Positions 26,989 to 35,405 of a DNA stretch of 64,000 nt are shown here, in pieces (the first letter of the stretch is position 1; each line of letters opens with the position of its first letter). The notes below the pieces were generated by a model. That model was not told the DNA's origin. It searched no databases and saw only the letters and a list, made by a program, of their open reading frames with translations. Origin of the DNA: Arthrobacter sp. Soil736 (GTDB taxonomy: Bacteria; Actinomycetota; Actinomycetes; Actinomycetales; Micrococcaceae); the NCBI RefSeq assembly GCF_001428005.1, contig NZ_LMSB01000034.1, positions 1,793 to 65,792 of the forward strand, read 5' to 3'. Position numbers and translations under genes: made by a program.

Positions 26989-28173
26989 CTAACTGTCCAA
27001 ACCGTCCAAAGCCTGCTGCAAATCGGCCCAAAGGTCCTCGACGTTTTCGATTCCGACGCTCAACCGGACCAGGTTCTCCGGAACGCTGACCGGTTCAGCC
27101 GTGTGCCGGCGTCGTCGTTCAATCAGTGATTCCACGCCGCCGAGCGAGGTGGCGGGCAGCCACAGCTGCAGGGCGCGGACCAGCTTGTCCGCGGCGTCGG
27201 CGCCGCTAAGGCCTCCTGCCGGGGCAATCTGGATGCAAAGGATGGAGCCGAAGCCCGTCATCTGCGACTTGGCGCGGTCGTGACCCGGGTCCGAGATCAG
27301 GCCCGGATACCGGATGCTTTCGACGGCCGGATGCGCGCTCAGCCTCTCGGCGAGCACCGCGGCGGAGGCCTGCGAACGCTCGATCCGCAGCGCGAGCGTC
27401 CGCAGCCCGCGCAGGGCCAGCCAGGCTTCGAACGGGCCGGCGATGCCGCCGTGGATGATGCGGTGGTGAAGCAGGGTCGCCCGCAGTTCGGCGTTCGAGG
27501 TCACCAGGGCGCCCAGCACGACGTCGGAGTGGCCGGCCAGGTATTTGGTGACCGAGTGAAGGACGACGTCGGAGCCCAGCTTGAGCGGCTGCTGCACCAG
27601 CGGCGTGGAAAAGGTGTTGTCCGTGACGACGACCGCGCCGGCGTCGTGGGCCGCCTGGGTGAGCGCCCTGATGTCGGCGATTCCGAGCATGGGGTTCGTG
27701 GGGCTCTCCAGCCACAGCATGTCAGCGGGCTTTCCGTCCGCGGGGGCAATCTGCGCCCGGACGGCGTCGGTGTCCGCGATATCCACGGTGCGGAGCTCGA
27801 GCAAGCCCTTCTCGGACAGTTCAGCGGCCATCACCAGCGAACCGGCGTAGCTGTGGGACGGCATCACCAGCACGCCGCCGGCGGGAACGAGTGAAAGCGC
27901 GGAACTGACCGCTGCGAGTCCGGATGCGTAGAGAAGGCCCGGCAGCGAGGCGCCTTCGAGCTGGCCTAGGGCCTCCTCGAACGGGTCCCAGGTGGGGTTC
28001 GCGTAGCGGCCGTAGCCGCGGTCGCCGTCGTCAAGGGCGCCGGTGCCGAAGTAGGTGGAGGACAGCACGATCGGTGGGTTGACGGGCGCATCATGCTCGC
28101 GGGGAGGACGGCCGGCGGCCACAACCACCGTTTCCGCCGAAAGGGACGCGGCATGCTGTTCGGAAAGACTCAT
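26989..28173 (-). CDS. Cystathionine gamma-synthase/lyase-type PLP enzyme
   Basis: A Cys/Met-metabolism PLP enzyme of 394 aa, usual for the family. It shows PPIVLSSTYF, GYGRYANPTWDPFEEALGQL, WLESPTNPMLGIADI, VTDNTFSTPLVQQPL and the PLP lysine in HSVTKYLAGHSDVVLGA (near 208). It acts in transsulfuration or methionine biosynthesis, but synthase (MetB) and lyase cannot be told apart by eye. ATG 28173 is preceded after 6 nt by TACGCT (28180-28185). Divergent from tmk. Confidence 0.9.
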   Translation of the reverse strand: MSLSEQHAASLSAETVVVAAGRPPREHDAPVNPPIVLSSTYFGTGALDDGDRGYGRYANPTWDPFEEALGQLEGASLPGLLYASGLAAVSSALSLVPAGGVLVMPSHSYAGSLVMAAELSEKGLLELRTVDIADTDAVRAQIAPADGKPADMLWLESPTNPMLGIADIRALTQAAHDAGAVVVTDNTFSTPLVQQPLKLGSDVVLHSVTKYLAGHSDVVLGALVTSNAELRATLLHHRIIHGGIAGPFEAWLALRGLRTLALRIERSQASAAVLAERLSAHPAVESIRYPGLISDPGHDRAKSQMTGFGSILCIQIAPAGGLSGADAADKLVRALQLWLPATSLGGVESLIERRRRHTAEPVSVPENLVRLSVGIENVEDLWADLQQALDGLDS

Positions 28174-28259
28174 GGTCAAAGCGTACGTTGGCCGCCTGCC
28201 CGGCGAAAAAGCGGTTACGGCGGGCCTTTCCTGTCGGTGATTGTCGGTAGGCTGGACCA

Positions 28260-28916
28260 GTGAATACGCAGAGTCCCGGACTTTTCATCGCCTTCGAAGG
28301 CGGTGACGGCGCCGGCAAGTCAACGCAGGCCGCCCGGCTGGCCGGATCACTTGAATTGCTTGGCCTGACCGTGCTGCGGACCAGGGAACCGGGCGGAACG
28401 CCGATCGGGGAAAAGCTGCGTTCCCTGGTGCTGGACCACGGCCACGGCCACATCGATGCCCACACGGAAGCCCTGATGTTCGCCGCCTCCCGCGCCGCCC
28501 ATGCGAGCCAGGTCATCAGGCCGGCCCTGGAACGCGGCGAAGTGGTGCTGACGGACCGCTACATCGACTCCTCCGTGGCTTACCAGGGCGCAGGCCGGGA
28601 CCTCGGCACGGACGCCGTGCGGAGCATCAACGAGTGGGCCACCTCCGGGCTGCACCCGGACCTCACGGTGCTGCTGGACGTCCACCCGGCAGAGGGCCGC
28701 AGCCGCCGCACGGCCGGCGAAACCGCGGAGGACCGCCTGGAATCGGAAGCGGACGAGTTCCATGCCCGGATCCGGCAGGCCTTCCTGGATCTCGCCGCCG
28801 CCCGGCCGGACAGCTACCTTGTGCTCGAGGCGCGGCTGCCCGTCGATGAGCTTGCGGCCACCATCCTGGACCGCGTCGAGCAACTCCTGGCATCCGCCGG
28901 CAGGAGGCTGGGATGA
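28260..28916 (+). CDS. tmk: Thymidylate kinase
   Basis: dTMP kinase of dTTP synthesis, 218 aa. P-loop FEGGDGAGKST (near 12-22), DRYIDSSVAYQGAGR and the lid region RSRRTAGETAEDRLESE are present. The GTG start has no Shine-Dalgarno; TAGGCT (28248-28253) ends 6 nt upstream, a leaderless layout. Its stop overlaps the holB start by 4 nt (ATGA), so the two are coupled, as in many bacteria. Confidence 0.96.
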   Translation: MNTQSPGLFIAFEGGDGAGKSTQAARLAGSLELLGLTVLRTREPGGTPIGEKLRSLVLDHGHGHIDAHTEALMFAASRAAHASQVIRPALERGEVVLTDRYIDSSVAYQGAGRDLGTDAVRSINEWATSGLHPDLTVLLDVHPAEGRSRRTAGETAEDRLESEADEFHARIRQAFLDLAAARPDSYLVLEARLPVDELAATILDRVEQLLASAGRRLG

Positions 28917-30055
28917 CGGTCTGGGATGACCTGCAGGGCCAGCCCGCCGTCGTCGCCCAACTGCGGCAGGCCGCCATGGGTGACGGACCTACCCACGCAT
29001 GGCTGTTCACGGGGCCGCCCGGCTCGGGCCGTTCGAATGCCGCGAAGGCCTTCGCCGCGGCCCTGAACTGCGACCAGGACGACGTCTCCCTCCGCGGCTG
29101 CGGCCAGTGCCCGGCGTGCCTGACCATCCTCGGCGAGACCCACGCCGACGTCGCGTTCGTGCGCACCGAGAAGGTGACCATCACCATCGAGGAGGCACGC
29201 GAACTGGTTTCCACCGCGGGCAACCGGCCGTCGTCGGGGCGGTGGCGGATCATCGTGGTGGAAGACGCCGACCGCATGGCCGAGCGCACCACCAACGTGC
29301 TGCTGAAGGCCATCGAGGAGCCCACGCCGCGCACCATCTGGATGCTGTGTGCCCCCTCCCCTGCCGACGTCCTGGTGACCATCCGGTCGCGGTGCCGGGC
29401 AGTGGCGCTGCGGCTCCCGCCCGCCGCGGACGTTGCGGCCCTCCTGGTCAAGCGCGACGGCGTGGATCCCGCGCTGGCCGAACGCGCGGCCCGCGCCGCA
29501 CAGAGCCACGTGGGCATCGCCCGCCGCCTGGCCCGCGACGCCGAAGCCCGGGAACGGCGGCTTGAAACAGTCCGGTTCCCGCTCGGCCTCCGGGGTATTA
29601 CGGCCGCCGTGATGATGGCTGATAAACTGGTGAAGATCGCCACCGAGGAGGCCAACAGCTCCAATGAGGAGCGTGACGCCGCTGAGAAAGCCGCCCTGCT
29701 TGCGACACTGGGCGCCCCCGAGACCGGAACCCTGCCGCCAGCCATGCGCAGCCAGGTGAAGCAGCTTGAGGACGATCAGAAGCGGCGTGCAAAGCGCTCC
29801 GTGACGGACTCCCTGGACCGGACGCTGACGGATCTTCTGTCGTTCTACCGGGATGTTCTGATCATCCAGCTGGGGAACGCCGTGGATTTGGTGAACGTTG
29901 AGCTGAGAAGCGAGCTGGAGGAATTTGCAGGCAGGTCGAGCCCCGAGGTGACCCTTGCAAGGATGGACGCCATCAACAAGGCCCGCAAACGCCTCACCAC
30001 CACGAACGTCGCTCCGCTGCTGACCATCGAGTCAATGGCCGCCAGCCTGATCTAG
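28913..30055 (+). CDS. holB: DNA polymerase III subunit delta'
   Basis: Clamp-loader subunit of 380 aa. The AAA+ domain starts GQPAVVAQLRQA, with a P-loop-like FTGPPGSGRSN, a four-cysteine zinc module (LNCDQDD, then RGCGQCPACLTIL), the sensor region VEDADRMAERTTNVLLKAIEEP and IRSRCR. It overlaps tmk by 4 nt and works with the other clamp-loader subunits at the replication fork. Confidence 0.93.
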   Translation: MTVWDDLQGQPAVVAQLRQAAMGDGPTHAWLFTGPPGSGRSNAAKAFAAALNCDQDDVSLRGCGQCPACLTILGETHADVAFVRTEKVTITIEEARELVSTAGNRPSSGRWRIIVVEDADRMAERTTNVLLKAIEEPTPRTIWMLCAPSPADVLVTIRSRCRAVALRLPPAADVAALLVKRDGVDPALAERAARAAQSHVGIARRLARDAEARERRLETVRFPLGLRGITAAVMMADKLVKIATEEANSSNEERDAAEKAALLATLGAPETGTLPPAMRSQVKQLEDDQKRRAKRSVTDSLDRTLTDLLSFYRDVLIIQLGNAVDLVNVELRSELEEFAGRSSPEVTLARMDAINKARKRLTTTNVAPLLTIESMAASLI

Positions 30056-30116
30056 CCCCACCACCGTCCGCCCTGCCCCCATGATGCCTGACGCCGTTGC
30101 CCACAAGGAGAACCGC

Positions 30117-31694
30117 ATGATGTCTGCACCGCCCCTGTCCGCGCGATCCCGATCCCTTGCGACCGGGCTGCGGGCCGTCGGCGCCATGGCCCTGGTCATG
30201 CTGCTGGCATCGTGCAGTTTGCTGGGGCAGTCCAAGGACGGCTCGTCGCAGGGCAACTCCACCGGCCAGGCGGACCCGTCCATCGCGGCGGCGGCCCCGG
30301 ACGGACTGAAGGACTTCTACTCCCAGAAGGTGGTCTGGGAGCCCTGCGAGGACAAGCTCCAGTGCGCCAAGATCAAGGTCCCGCTCGACTACGCCAAGCC
30401 CGGCGGCAAGACGATCGAAATCACCGCCCTGAAAATGTCCAGCAAGGGGGGCAAGAAGCAGGGCAGCCTGCTCGTCAACCCTGGCGGCCCGGGCGCTTCC
30501 GGCTACGACTTTGTCCGGGATGCCGGCGCGAGCCACTTCTCCGAGAAGGTGCGCTCCAACTACGACCTCGTCGGCTTCGATCCCCGCGGCGTCAAGCGTT
30601 CGGCTCCGGTCACCTGCCTGACCGATAAGGAACGCGACGAGGCCCGTGCCAAGATCTACACGCCGGAAACCGACGCCGGGCTAGCAACCCTCCTCGCCGA
30701 CAACAAGGCTGTGGCGGCCAAGTGTGCCGCGGGCACCGGGCCGGTGCTGGGGCACATCGACACCGTCAGCTCGGCCAAGGACCTGGACGTCCTGCGCGCC
30801 GTGCTCAACGACTCCAAGTTGAACTACATCGGATTCTCCTACGGGACCTTCCTCGGCTCCACCTACGCTTCGCTGTTCCCCGACAACGTGGGACGCATGG
30901 TCCTCGACGGCGCCCTGGACCCCTCGCTCAGCGCCGAGGAGCTCACCAGCGGCCAGGCGAAGGCCTTCGACAAGACGCTCCACGCCTACGTCGCCCACTG
31001 CCTGGGGGAGAACGGCTGCCCCCTGAGCGGCACCGTTGAGGACGGGATCCAGCAGATCCGCGACGTCATCGAGTCCGTGATACAGACTCCCCGCACTGCC
31101 AAGGACGGCCGGGTTGTGGGCGGCAACACCTTCGTCAGCGGCCTCATTATTCCGCTGTACGGCAATGAAAGCTGGCCGGCCCTGACCCAGGCGCTGGACG
31201 CGGCCATGAAGGGTGACGTGAGCCCCATGCTTCGGCTGGCCGATCTCGGCGCGGACCGCGGCCCCAACGGCAAATACACGTCAAACACCGCCTATGCCTT
31301 CAGCGCGATCAACTGCCTGGATTACCCCACCACCAGCGATCCGGTGGCCATGCGGGCCGAAGAGCAGCAGCTGCGCGGGGTCTCCCCCACGTTGGGCTAC
31401 TTCTTCGCCTACGGCGGAGCGAACTGCGCGGATTGGCCGTACAAGAACACCCGCACGCCTGCCGCCGTCGATTACACCGGCGCCGCGCCGATCGTCGTGG
31501 TGGGCACGACAGGCGACCCCGCCACTCCGGTGGAGTGGGCCAGCTCCCTGCGCAAGCAGCTCGGCAATGCCTCGCTGCTGACCTGGAAGGGCGAGGGCCA
31601 CACCGCGTACGGCCGGTCCAACAGCTGCATCGGCGACGCCGTGGACAAGTACCTCGTGGACGGCAAGGAACCGGCGGACAACACCGTCTGCTGA
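30117..31694 (+). CDS. Secreted alpha/beta-hydrolase lipoprotein (tripeptidyl-aminopeptidase-like)
   Basis: The 525-aa protein has a signal peptide with lipobox MLLASC (Cys33). The alpha/beta-hydrolase domain follows: oxyanion region LLVNPGGPGASGYDF, nucleophile Ser in YIGFSYGTFLGSTYA (near 241), and a TAP-like C-terminal part with VVGTTGDPATPVEWA (Asp) and GEGHTAYG (His). This matches the SlpD/SlpE-type exported peptidases of actinobacteria. I chose ATG 30117 because AAGGAG lies 6 nt before it. It ends 12 bp from the convergent HAD gene. Confidence 0.9.
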   Translation: MMSAPPLSARSRSLATGLRAVGAMALVMLLASCSLLGQSKDGSSQGNSTGQADPSIAAAAPDGLKDFYSQKVVWEPCEDKLQCAKIKVPLDYAKPGGKTIEITALKMSSKGGKKQGSLLVNPGGPGASGYDFVRDAGASHFSEKVRSNYDLVGFDPRGVKRSAPVTCLTDKERDEARAKIYTPETDAGLATLLADNKAVAAKCAAGTGPVLGHIDTVSSAKDLDVLRAVLNDSKLNYIGFSYGTFLGSTYASLFPDNVGRMVLDGALDPSLSAEELTSGQAKAFDKTLHAYVAHCLGENGCPLSGTVEDGIQQIRDVIESVIQTPRTAKDGRVVGGNTFVSGLIIPLYGNESWPALTQALDAAMKGDVSPMLRLADLGADRGPNGKYTSNTAYAFSAINCLDYPTTSDPVAMRAEEQQLRGVSPTLGYFFAYGGANCADWPYKNTRTPAAVDYTGAAPIVVVGTTGDPATPVEWASSLRKQLGNASLLTWKGEGHTAYGRSNSCIGDAVDKYLVDGKEPADNTVC

Positions 31695-31706
31695 CGCGGC
31701 CTCCGG

Positions 31707-32507
31707 TCAGAGGCCGGCTGCGCGGCCCTCGAGCAGCGCCGGAAATTCCTTGATGGAAGGAACGACGGCGGTGGCTCCGGCTCCGCGCAATGTCGCCTCC
31801 GAGTGCGCCCCGGTGAGGACACCTGCCGCTACGGTGGCTCCTGCACGCAGGCCGGTATGGATGTCCGCGCTGGTGTCCCCCACCACGGCCACCTTCCGGA
31901 CGTCGTCGATGTCGAGGGCAAGGACGGCAGTCAGGACCATGTCCGGGAAGGGCCGGCCGCGGCCCGCATCAGCCGGGCACAGGCTCAGGTCGGCAAGACC
32001 CATCCAGCCGAGGGACTCCAGCACCATGTTCTGCGTGTGCCGCCCAAAGCCGGTGGCCAGGCAGACCTTGATGCCGGCATCACGCAGCCAGCCGATGGAT
32101 TCCTCGGCCCCGGGAACAGGGCGGATTCCGCCGGCGGCTATCAGCTCGTCGCAATTCAGCTCAAACATCCTGTTGGCGCTGACTGCAGTCTTCGGATCAT
32201 TGAACAATTCGCTGAAGACGGTCATCCGGGAGATTCCGGAATGGTCGCGGGCGTAGCCCAGCATGCGCCCAAATTCCGGGGAGCCCTCCGGGACTCCCTG
32301 TTCCACCAGCGTGCGGGACATCGCCCGTTCCATCAGGCCGCCGTCGAACACTGTTGTTCCGACCATGGCAAGCACCGCCAGCCGGACGTCCTGCCCTTCA
32401 GGCACGGCAGCCCGGCCATGGGACCGTTCGCTGCCCGGGGTCGCTCCTGACACTCCCCCGTTGAAGGCCGTCACGCTGTTCATGGCTGTTGCGCTGTCTA
32501 ACGTCAT
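31707..32507 (-). CDS. Phosphonatase-like HAD protein with nucleophile replaced
   Basis: From ATG 32507 (AAAGGAG upstream) the product is 266 aa. It follows the PhnX-like HAD pattern: motif II in CLATGFGRHTQN, motif III/IV in GRPFPDMVLTAV and VAVVGDTSADIHTGLRAGA, and VLTGAHSEATL. In motif I, where the family has LDMAGTTV, this protein has LAMVGTTV: the catalytic nucleophile Asp is Ala47, a GAC-to-GCC change. It may be an inactive paralogue or bind without hydrolysis; a sequencing error is possible. Convergent with the hydrolase gene. Confidence 0.82.
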   Translation of the reverse strand: MTLDSATAMNSVTAFNGGVSGATPGSERSHGRAAVPEGQDVRLAVLAMVGTTVFDGGLMERAMSRTLVEQGVPEGSPEFGRMLGYARDHSGISRMTVFSELFNDPKTAVSANRMFELNCDELIAAGGIRPVPGAEESIGWLRDAGIKVCLATGFGRHTQNMVLESLGWMGLADLSLCPADAGRGRPFPDMVLTAVLALDIDDVRKVAVVGDTSADIHTGLRAGATVAAGVLTGAHSEATLRGAGATAVVPSIKEFPALLEGRAAGL

Positions 32508-32730
32508 GGTCAAGCTCCTTTGCCGGCGTGGCCCAATGCTGCGCCACCGTGTATCTGCCAGCATCGCCGCTCTTGTTGGTGGCCGCCTAAACCCGATCCG
32601 ACGGCCGAATGAACATCCTGCCAACGTCAATCTCGGGCTGGAACCGGCGTCATTTTGACCCGGACGCAGGGACTCTATTACAGTTGACTCTTGCATGAAC
32701 CGGCCGGGTTTTCCGGTTGTTTGGTGCGGT

Positions 32731-32803
32731 GCTTCCTTAGCTCAGTCGGTAGAGCGTTTCACTCGTAATGAAAAGGTCATCAGTTCGATTCTGATAGGAA
32801 GCT
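32731..32803 (+). tRNA. tRNA-Thr (anticodon CGT)
   Basis: A full cloverleaf can be drawn: acceptor GCTTCCT with AGGAAGC, D stem GCTC/GAGC, anticodon stem TTTCA/TGAAA with loop CTCGTAA, and T stem ATCAG/CTGAT with TTCGATT. 73 nt without encoded CCA. Its 3' half is repeated at 37056-37101, marking it as the target of an integrative element. Confidence 0.96.
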
Positions 32804-32806
32804 CGA
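32760..32806 (+). repeat. Left attachment repeat (3' half of tRNA-Thr)
   Basis: CACTCGTAATG through AAGCTCGA inside the intact tRNA gene matches 37056-37101 except for one A in a homopolymer and two bases after CTGAT. It begins in the anticodon loop, a common crossover site for tyrosine integrases. Confidence 0.75.
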
Positions 32807-32810
32807 AACG

Positions 32811-32849
32811 AACCCCGTATCCCCGCTGATCCAGCGGGGATACGGGGTT
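32811..32849 (+). terminator. Rho-independent terminator of tRNA-Thr
   Basis: AACCCCGTATCCCCGCTG pairs perfectly (18 bp) with its complement around ATC, followed by TTTT. A diverged copy lies at 37106-37144. Confidence 0.9.
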
Positions 32850-33192
32850 TTTTGCTGACTGTTGAAAATCGCGCGTGCAAGTGCAGGGCACACTTTGGTC
32901 CTACACGGCCAGTTCTGGAGCGACGGCACACTCATTTCGAGTGCGCCAAAATCGGGCACACCGTTTGAACATCTGCTCGCATCCGAAAAACCTGGACGCC
33001 CGGCTGGGCCGTCGCTCTGAGCCCCGGGTTCTCAGTCTGGCAGCGGAAAACGATGAGAGACACCGGTCACCGAGGGCAGCCTTGCGAGGGCTACCTTTGA
33101 AGCTGCCCGGAGGTGAGCCAAGTGGCTGCATTCTCGCACAGTCTCTGCTGGGCGGAGGCCCTTACTGTCAGACCTGTCTTTATCCTGCTCAT

Positions 33193-33423
33193 ATGACTGC
33201 CCATGGAATCGATTTCGGGCGCGGGTCCTTCCGCATCCGAACGGCTACCGGCTCGCTTTACCTTCTGGACCTGTCGGCCGGATCACTCACACGCTTTGTT
33301 GCTGCAGTGGAGCCAGCAGTGGACCACCGGACAGATGATCCTGATGTGCCGACTTTGCGAACCACGAGTCGTGTAGTAGCGATAACCACTCTGGGCGAGG
33401 ATGAGGAAGGCGAACAGCAATAG
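33193..33423 (+). CDS. Hypothetical small protein, possibly truncated
   Basis: From ATG 33193 the frame gives 76 aa. The first half (FRIRTATGSLYLLDLSAGSL) reads like a real beta-rich domain, while the second half is low-information and runs up against the IS110 fragment. It may be the 5' end of a gene cut by that insertion. A longer frame from 32875 looks spurious. No function is recognised. Confidence 0.28.
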   Translation: MTAHGIDFGRGSFRIRTATGSLYLLDLSAGSLTRFVAAVEPAVDHRTDDPDVPTLRTTSRVVAITTLGEDEEGEQQ

Positions 33424-33462
33424 CGACAACCGCGGAAGAGTTTTACCTCCACTACAGCACGG

Positions 33463-33708
33463 CTCGAGCCCGTGCGCCTCCAGGAGGTAGAACACCGGCT
33501 TCCAATAGTCCGAGGTCGCTTCCATGACCACCCGCTCGATGCGCAGGTCGACCAGATGGTTGGCCAGCTCCGTCAACGAACGGGTCATCGTCGAATGCGT
33601 GGACACTTCCTGCAACCGCTTACTTCGGTTCCCCGCGGCCGGGACCCGGACACAACACACGAGTTCGGCTTTGCCCAAAGCACCCGCTCCGGTTGCATCA
33701 GCGGCCAC
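33463..33708 (-). pseudogene. IS110-family transposase fragment
   Basis: On the minus strand, about 82 residues match the N-terminal part of IS110 DEDD transposases: GKAELVCCVRVP, STMTRSLTELANHLVDL and RVVMEATSDYWKPVFYLLEA. After LEAHGLE the frame turns into unrelated sequence, so roughly four fifths of the usual 400-residue protein is missing. No second half or IS end is visible nearby. Confidence 0.75.
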
Positions 33709-33895
33709 CCGTGGGGATCACCGGGGAAATCGGAAATCTAGTCCTCGTTCTCAGCAAAAGAAACAGTGAAGGGCCCACAGCGTGATCCCCGCCCGGCTAC
33801 TTAACGGCCTCAACGAACCATAGAAGCGCGGCGTCGGCAGGCGACCACAGGCACATTTTCAGCCCGGAACGTGCGTCCGACAAGGGACACAATGG

Positions 33896-34657
33896 CTACT
33901 TAGCTGCCGGCAGTGTCGTTCCGGCGCGCAAGCCAACAGCGAGATCCGCAGTCATCCCGAAAACCTCCACGAGCACGTCCTCTTTCCGTTCGATGTCGGT
34001 GACTGTGATGGAGCGTGCTGCCTTTTCGATCCGGCCGATCGGATAGCCATTAATCGCGATGGCCCAGGAGTCTGCAGCCGGGTCATCGGATTCCCAGGTC
34101 ACCTTGCTTTGGCTCACCCCGTTCACTGTGGAGAGGGCCTCGGCCTGGACGTTCTTGGGTGGAGCCAGCTGCTGGTGTGCCGGCGTCGTGCTGATGTGAA
34201 CCGGGGTTCTCAGGACGTGGGTACTGCCGATCGGGTTCGAGACCCGCAGGATCATCTCACCCTCGAATTCGTTCGCATAGGTGTGCTTGAGGACCGGCTC
34301 GGCGGTGGTCGCATCGTAGGTGCCGTCGCCGTCGAAGTCCCACTCGTATTTACTGATCGCACCGACGGACTCGGATGCATCGAAGGTCATCTCCATGCCT
34401 GGTGCTGCGAAGAAGCCGTTGATTGGGAATCTGGCTTCAACGCCGTTGTTCTTGCCTAAGGGGATGGTGGTGACCTTCAGCGGAGAGTCGCTGGCCTGCC
34501 CGGACGGCGCGGGATTGGGCTGGCTGGATGTGCCCGACGGGGAAGGAACCTCTGTTGCTGTTGGGCCGGACAGAATGCCCGATTCCTGGGCACAGCCCGT
34601 GGTCAGCACGAGTGCCAATCCTGCGGTCGCGAGTCCCGCCGCACGGCTTCTTTTCAT
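33896..34657 (-). CDS. Lipoprotein with PKD-like domain
   Basis: From ATG 34657 (preceded by GGGGGAG) the product is 253 aa. A lipoprotein signal peptide ends at lipobox LTTGC (Cys22), followed by a Ser/Pro-rich linker. Residues about 80-150 form a PKD-type domain (MTFDASESVGAISKYEWDFD with GDGTYD). The C-terminal part may be a fibronectin-III-like domain (KVTWESDDPAADSWAI). It is expected on the cell surface. It is the largest intact gene of the island; its role is unknown. Confidence 0.75.
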   Translation of the reverse strand: MKRSRAAGLATAGLALVLTTGCAQESGILSGPTATEVPSPSGTSSQPNPAPSGQASDSPLKVTTIPLGKNNGVEARFPINGFFAAPGMEMTFDASESVGAISKYEWDFDGDGTYDATTAEPVLKHTYANEFEGEMILRVSNPIGSTHVLRTPVHISTTPAHQQLAPPKNVQAEALSTVNGVSQSKVTWESDDPAADSWAIAINGYPIGRIEKAARSITVTDIERKEDVLVEVFGMTADLAVGLRAGTTLPAAK

Positions 34658-34765
34658 GATCTCCCCCATCGATCTTTGCTGTCACGGAACAGCATGCGCA
34701 GATAATCTGCGGCCCGGCTATAGGCAGTCGCAACGGGAGTGCCGCAGGGAGTCCATCCTGGCGGG

Positions 34766-34945
34766 CTAAGCGCCCAACGTGTGACGGATTTCTGCCCGCA
34801 CGAGACGCTCGGCGTCGTGGCCGAGGTCCAGGGTGAGGATGGCCTTGAGGGCGCGGGCCATGTCAGGCGCCGCGGCGACGAATTCCGCCAGCTCCTTGTC
34901 ACCGCCCAGGTCCAGGTTTGCGAGATCAGACGGTGTCCATCTCAT
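34766..34945 (-). CDS. Small hypothetical protein (59 aa)
   Basis: The short frame starts MRWTPSDLANLDLGGDKELA and continues with EFVAAAPDMARALKAIL and LGHDAERLVRAEIRHTLGA. Codon usage is GC-biased at third positions and the protein reads as a compact helical unit, resembling small phage or mobile-element proteins of unknown role. No clear ribosome binding site. Given the setting it may be a remnant. Confidence 0.45.
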   Translation of the reverse strand: MRWTPSDLANLDLGGDKELAEFVAAAPDMARALKAILTLDLGHDAERLVRAEIRHTLGA

Positions 34946-35171
34946 CTCTGATGTGTGCGGCTAGGCGGCTCCGCGTTTCCGTATGCGGATGTCTTCACGA
35001 TCTGTTCACGTGCCGTTCGCAACGCGGGCCTGTCGAGCGAACTGTGGTCCGCCGCACACATCTCTGGCATGAAAGCTTCTTCCTGGACCGTTGCACCGGC
35101 GCGTCTGGTCCTTGCGTCCCTGGACCGAGGCCGGTCAAGAATGAGAACCCCCCGGCTTCCCGACGACGGTC

Positions 35172-35396
35172 GTGGTTGCCCGCGCTTATGCCCGCGAAAT
35201 CAAGGCCGATCGTGCCAAGCGCCTCCCGTGGTGGAGGATCGGCGAGAAGATGTCCATCTTACGGATCGAAGCGATCCGCCTGGCGCACAGCCTGGACGAA
35301 GTGCTCGACGAGATAAGGGAGTCGAAGACGCCGAAGCAGAACGACAGCGCCGTGCAGGACACTCAAACGACGGGAACCGACCCTGCCGCGGCCTAG
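35172..35396 (+). CDS. Hypothetical protein (74 aa)
   Basis: A GTG-started frame giving a basic then acidic helical protein (RLPWWRIGEKMSILRIEAIR, LAHSLDEVLDEIRESK). Its TAG stop (35394-35396) forms the first half of the TAGGCT box of the next gene. It was not recognised. Its position directly before two coupled genes suggests one cassette, but the true start is uncertain. Confidence 0.45.
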   Translation: MVARAYAREIKADRAKRLPWWRIGEKMSILRIEAIRLAHSLDEVLDEIRESKTPKQNDSAVQDTQTTGTDPAAA

Positions 35397-35405
35397 GCTA
35401 GTCCC

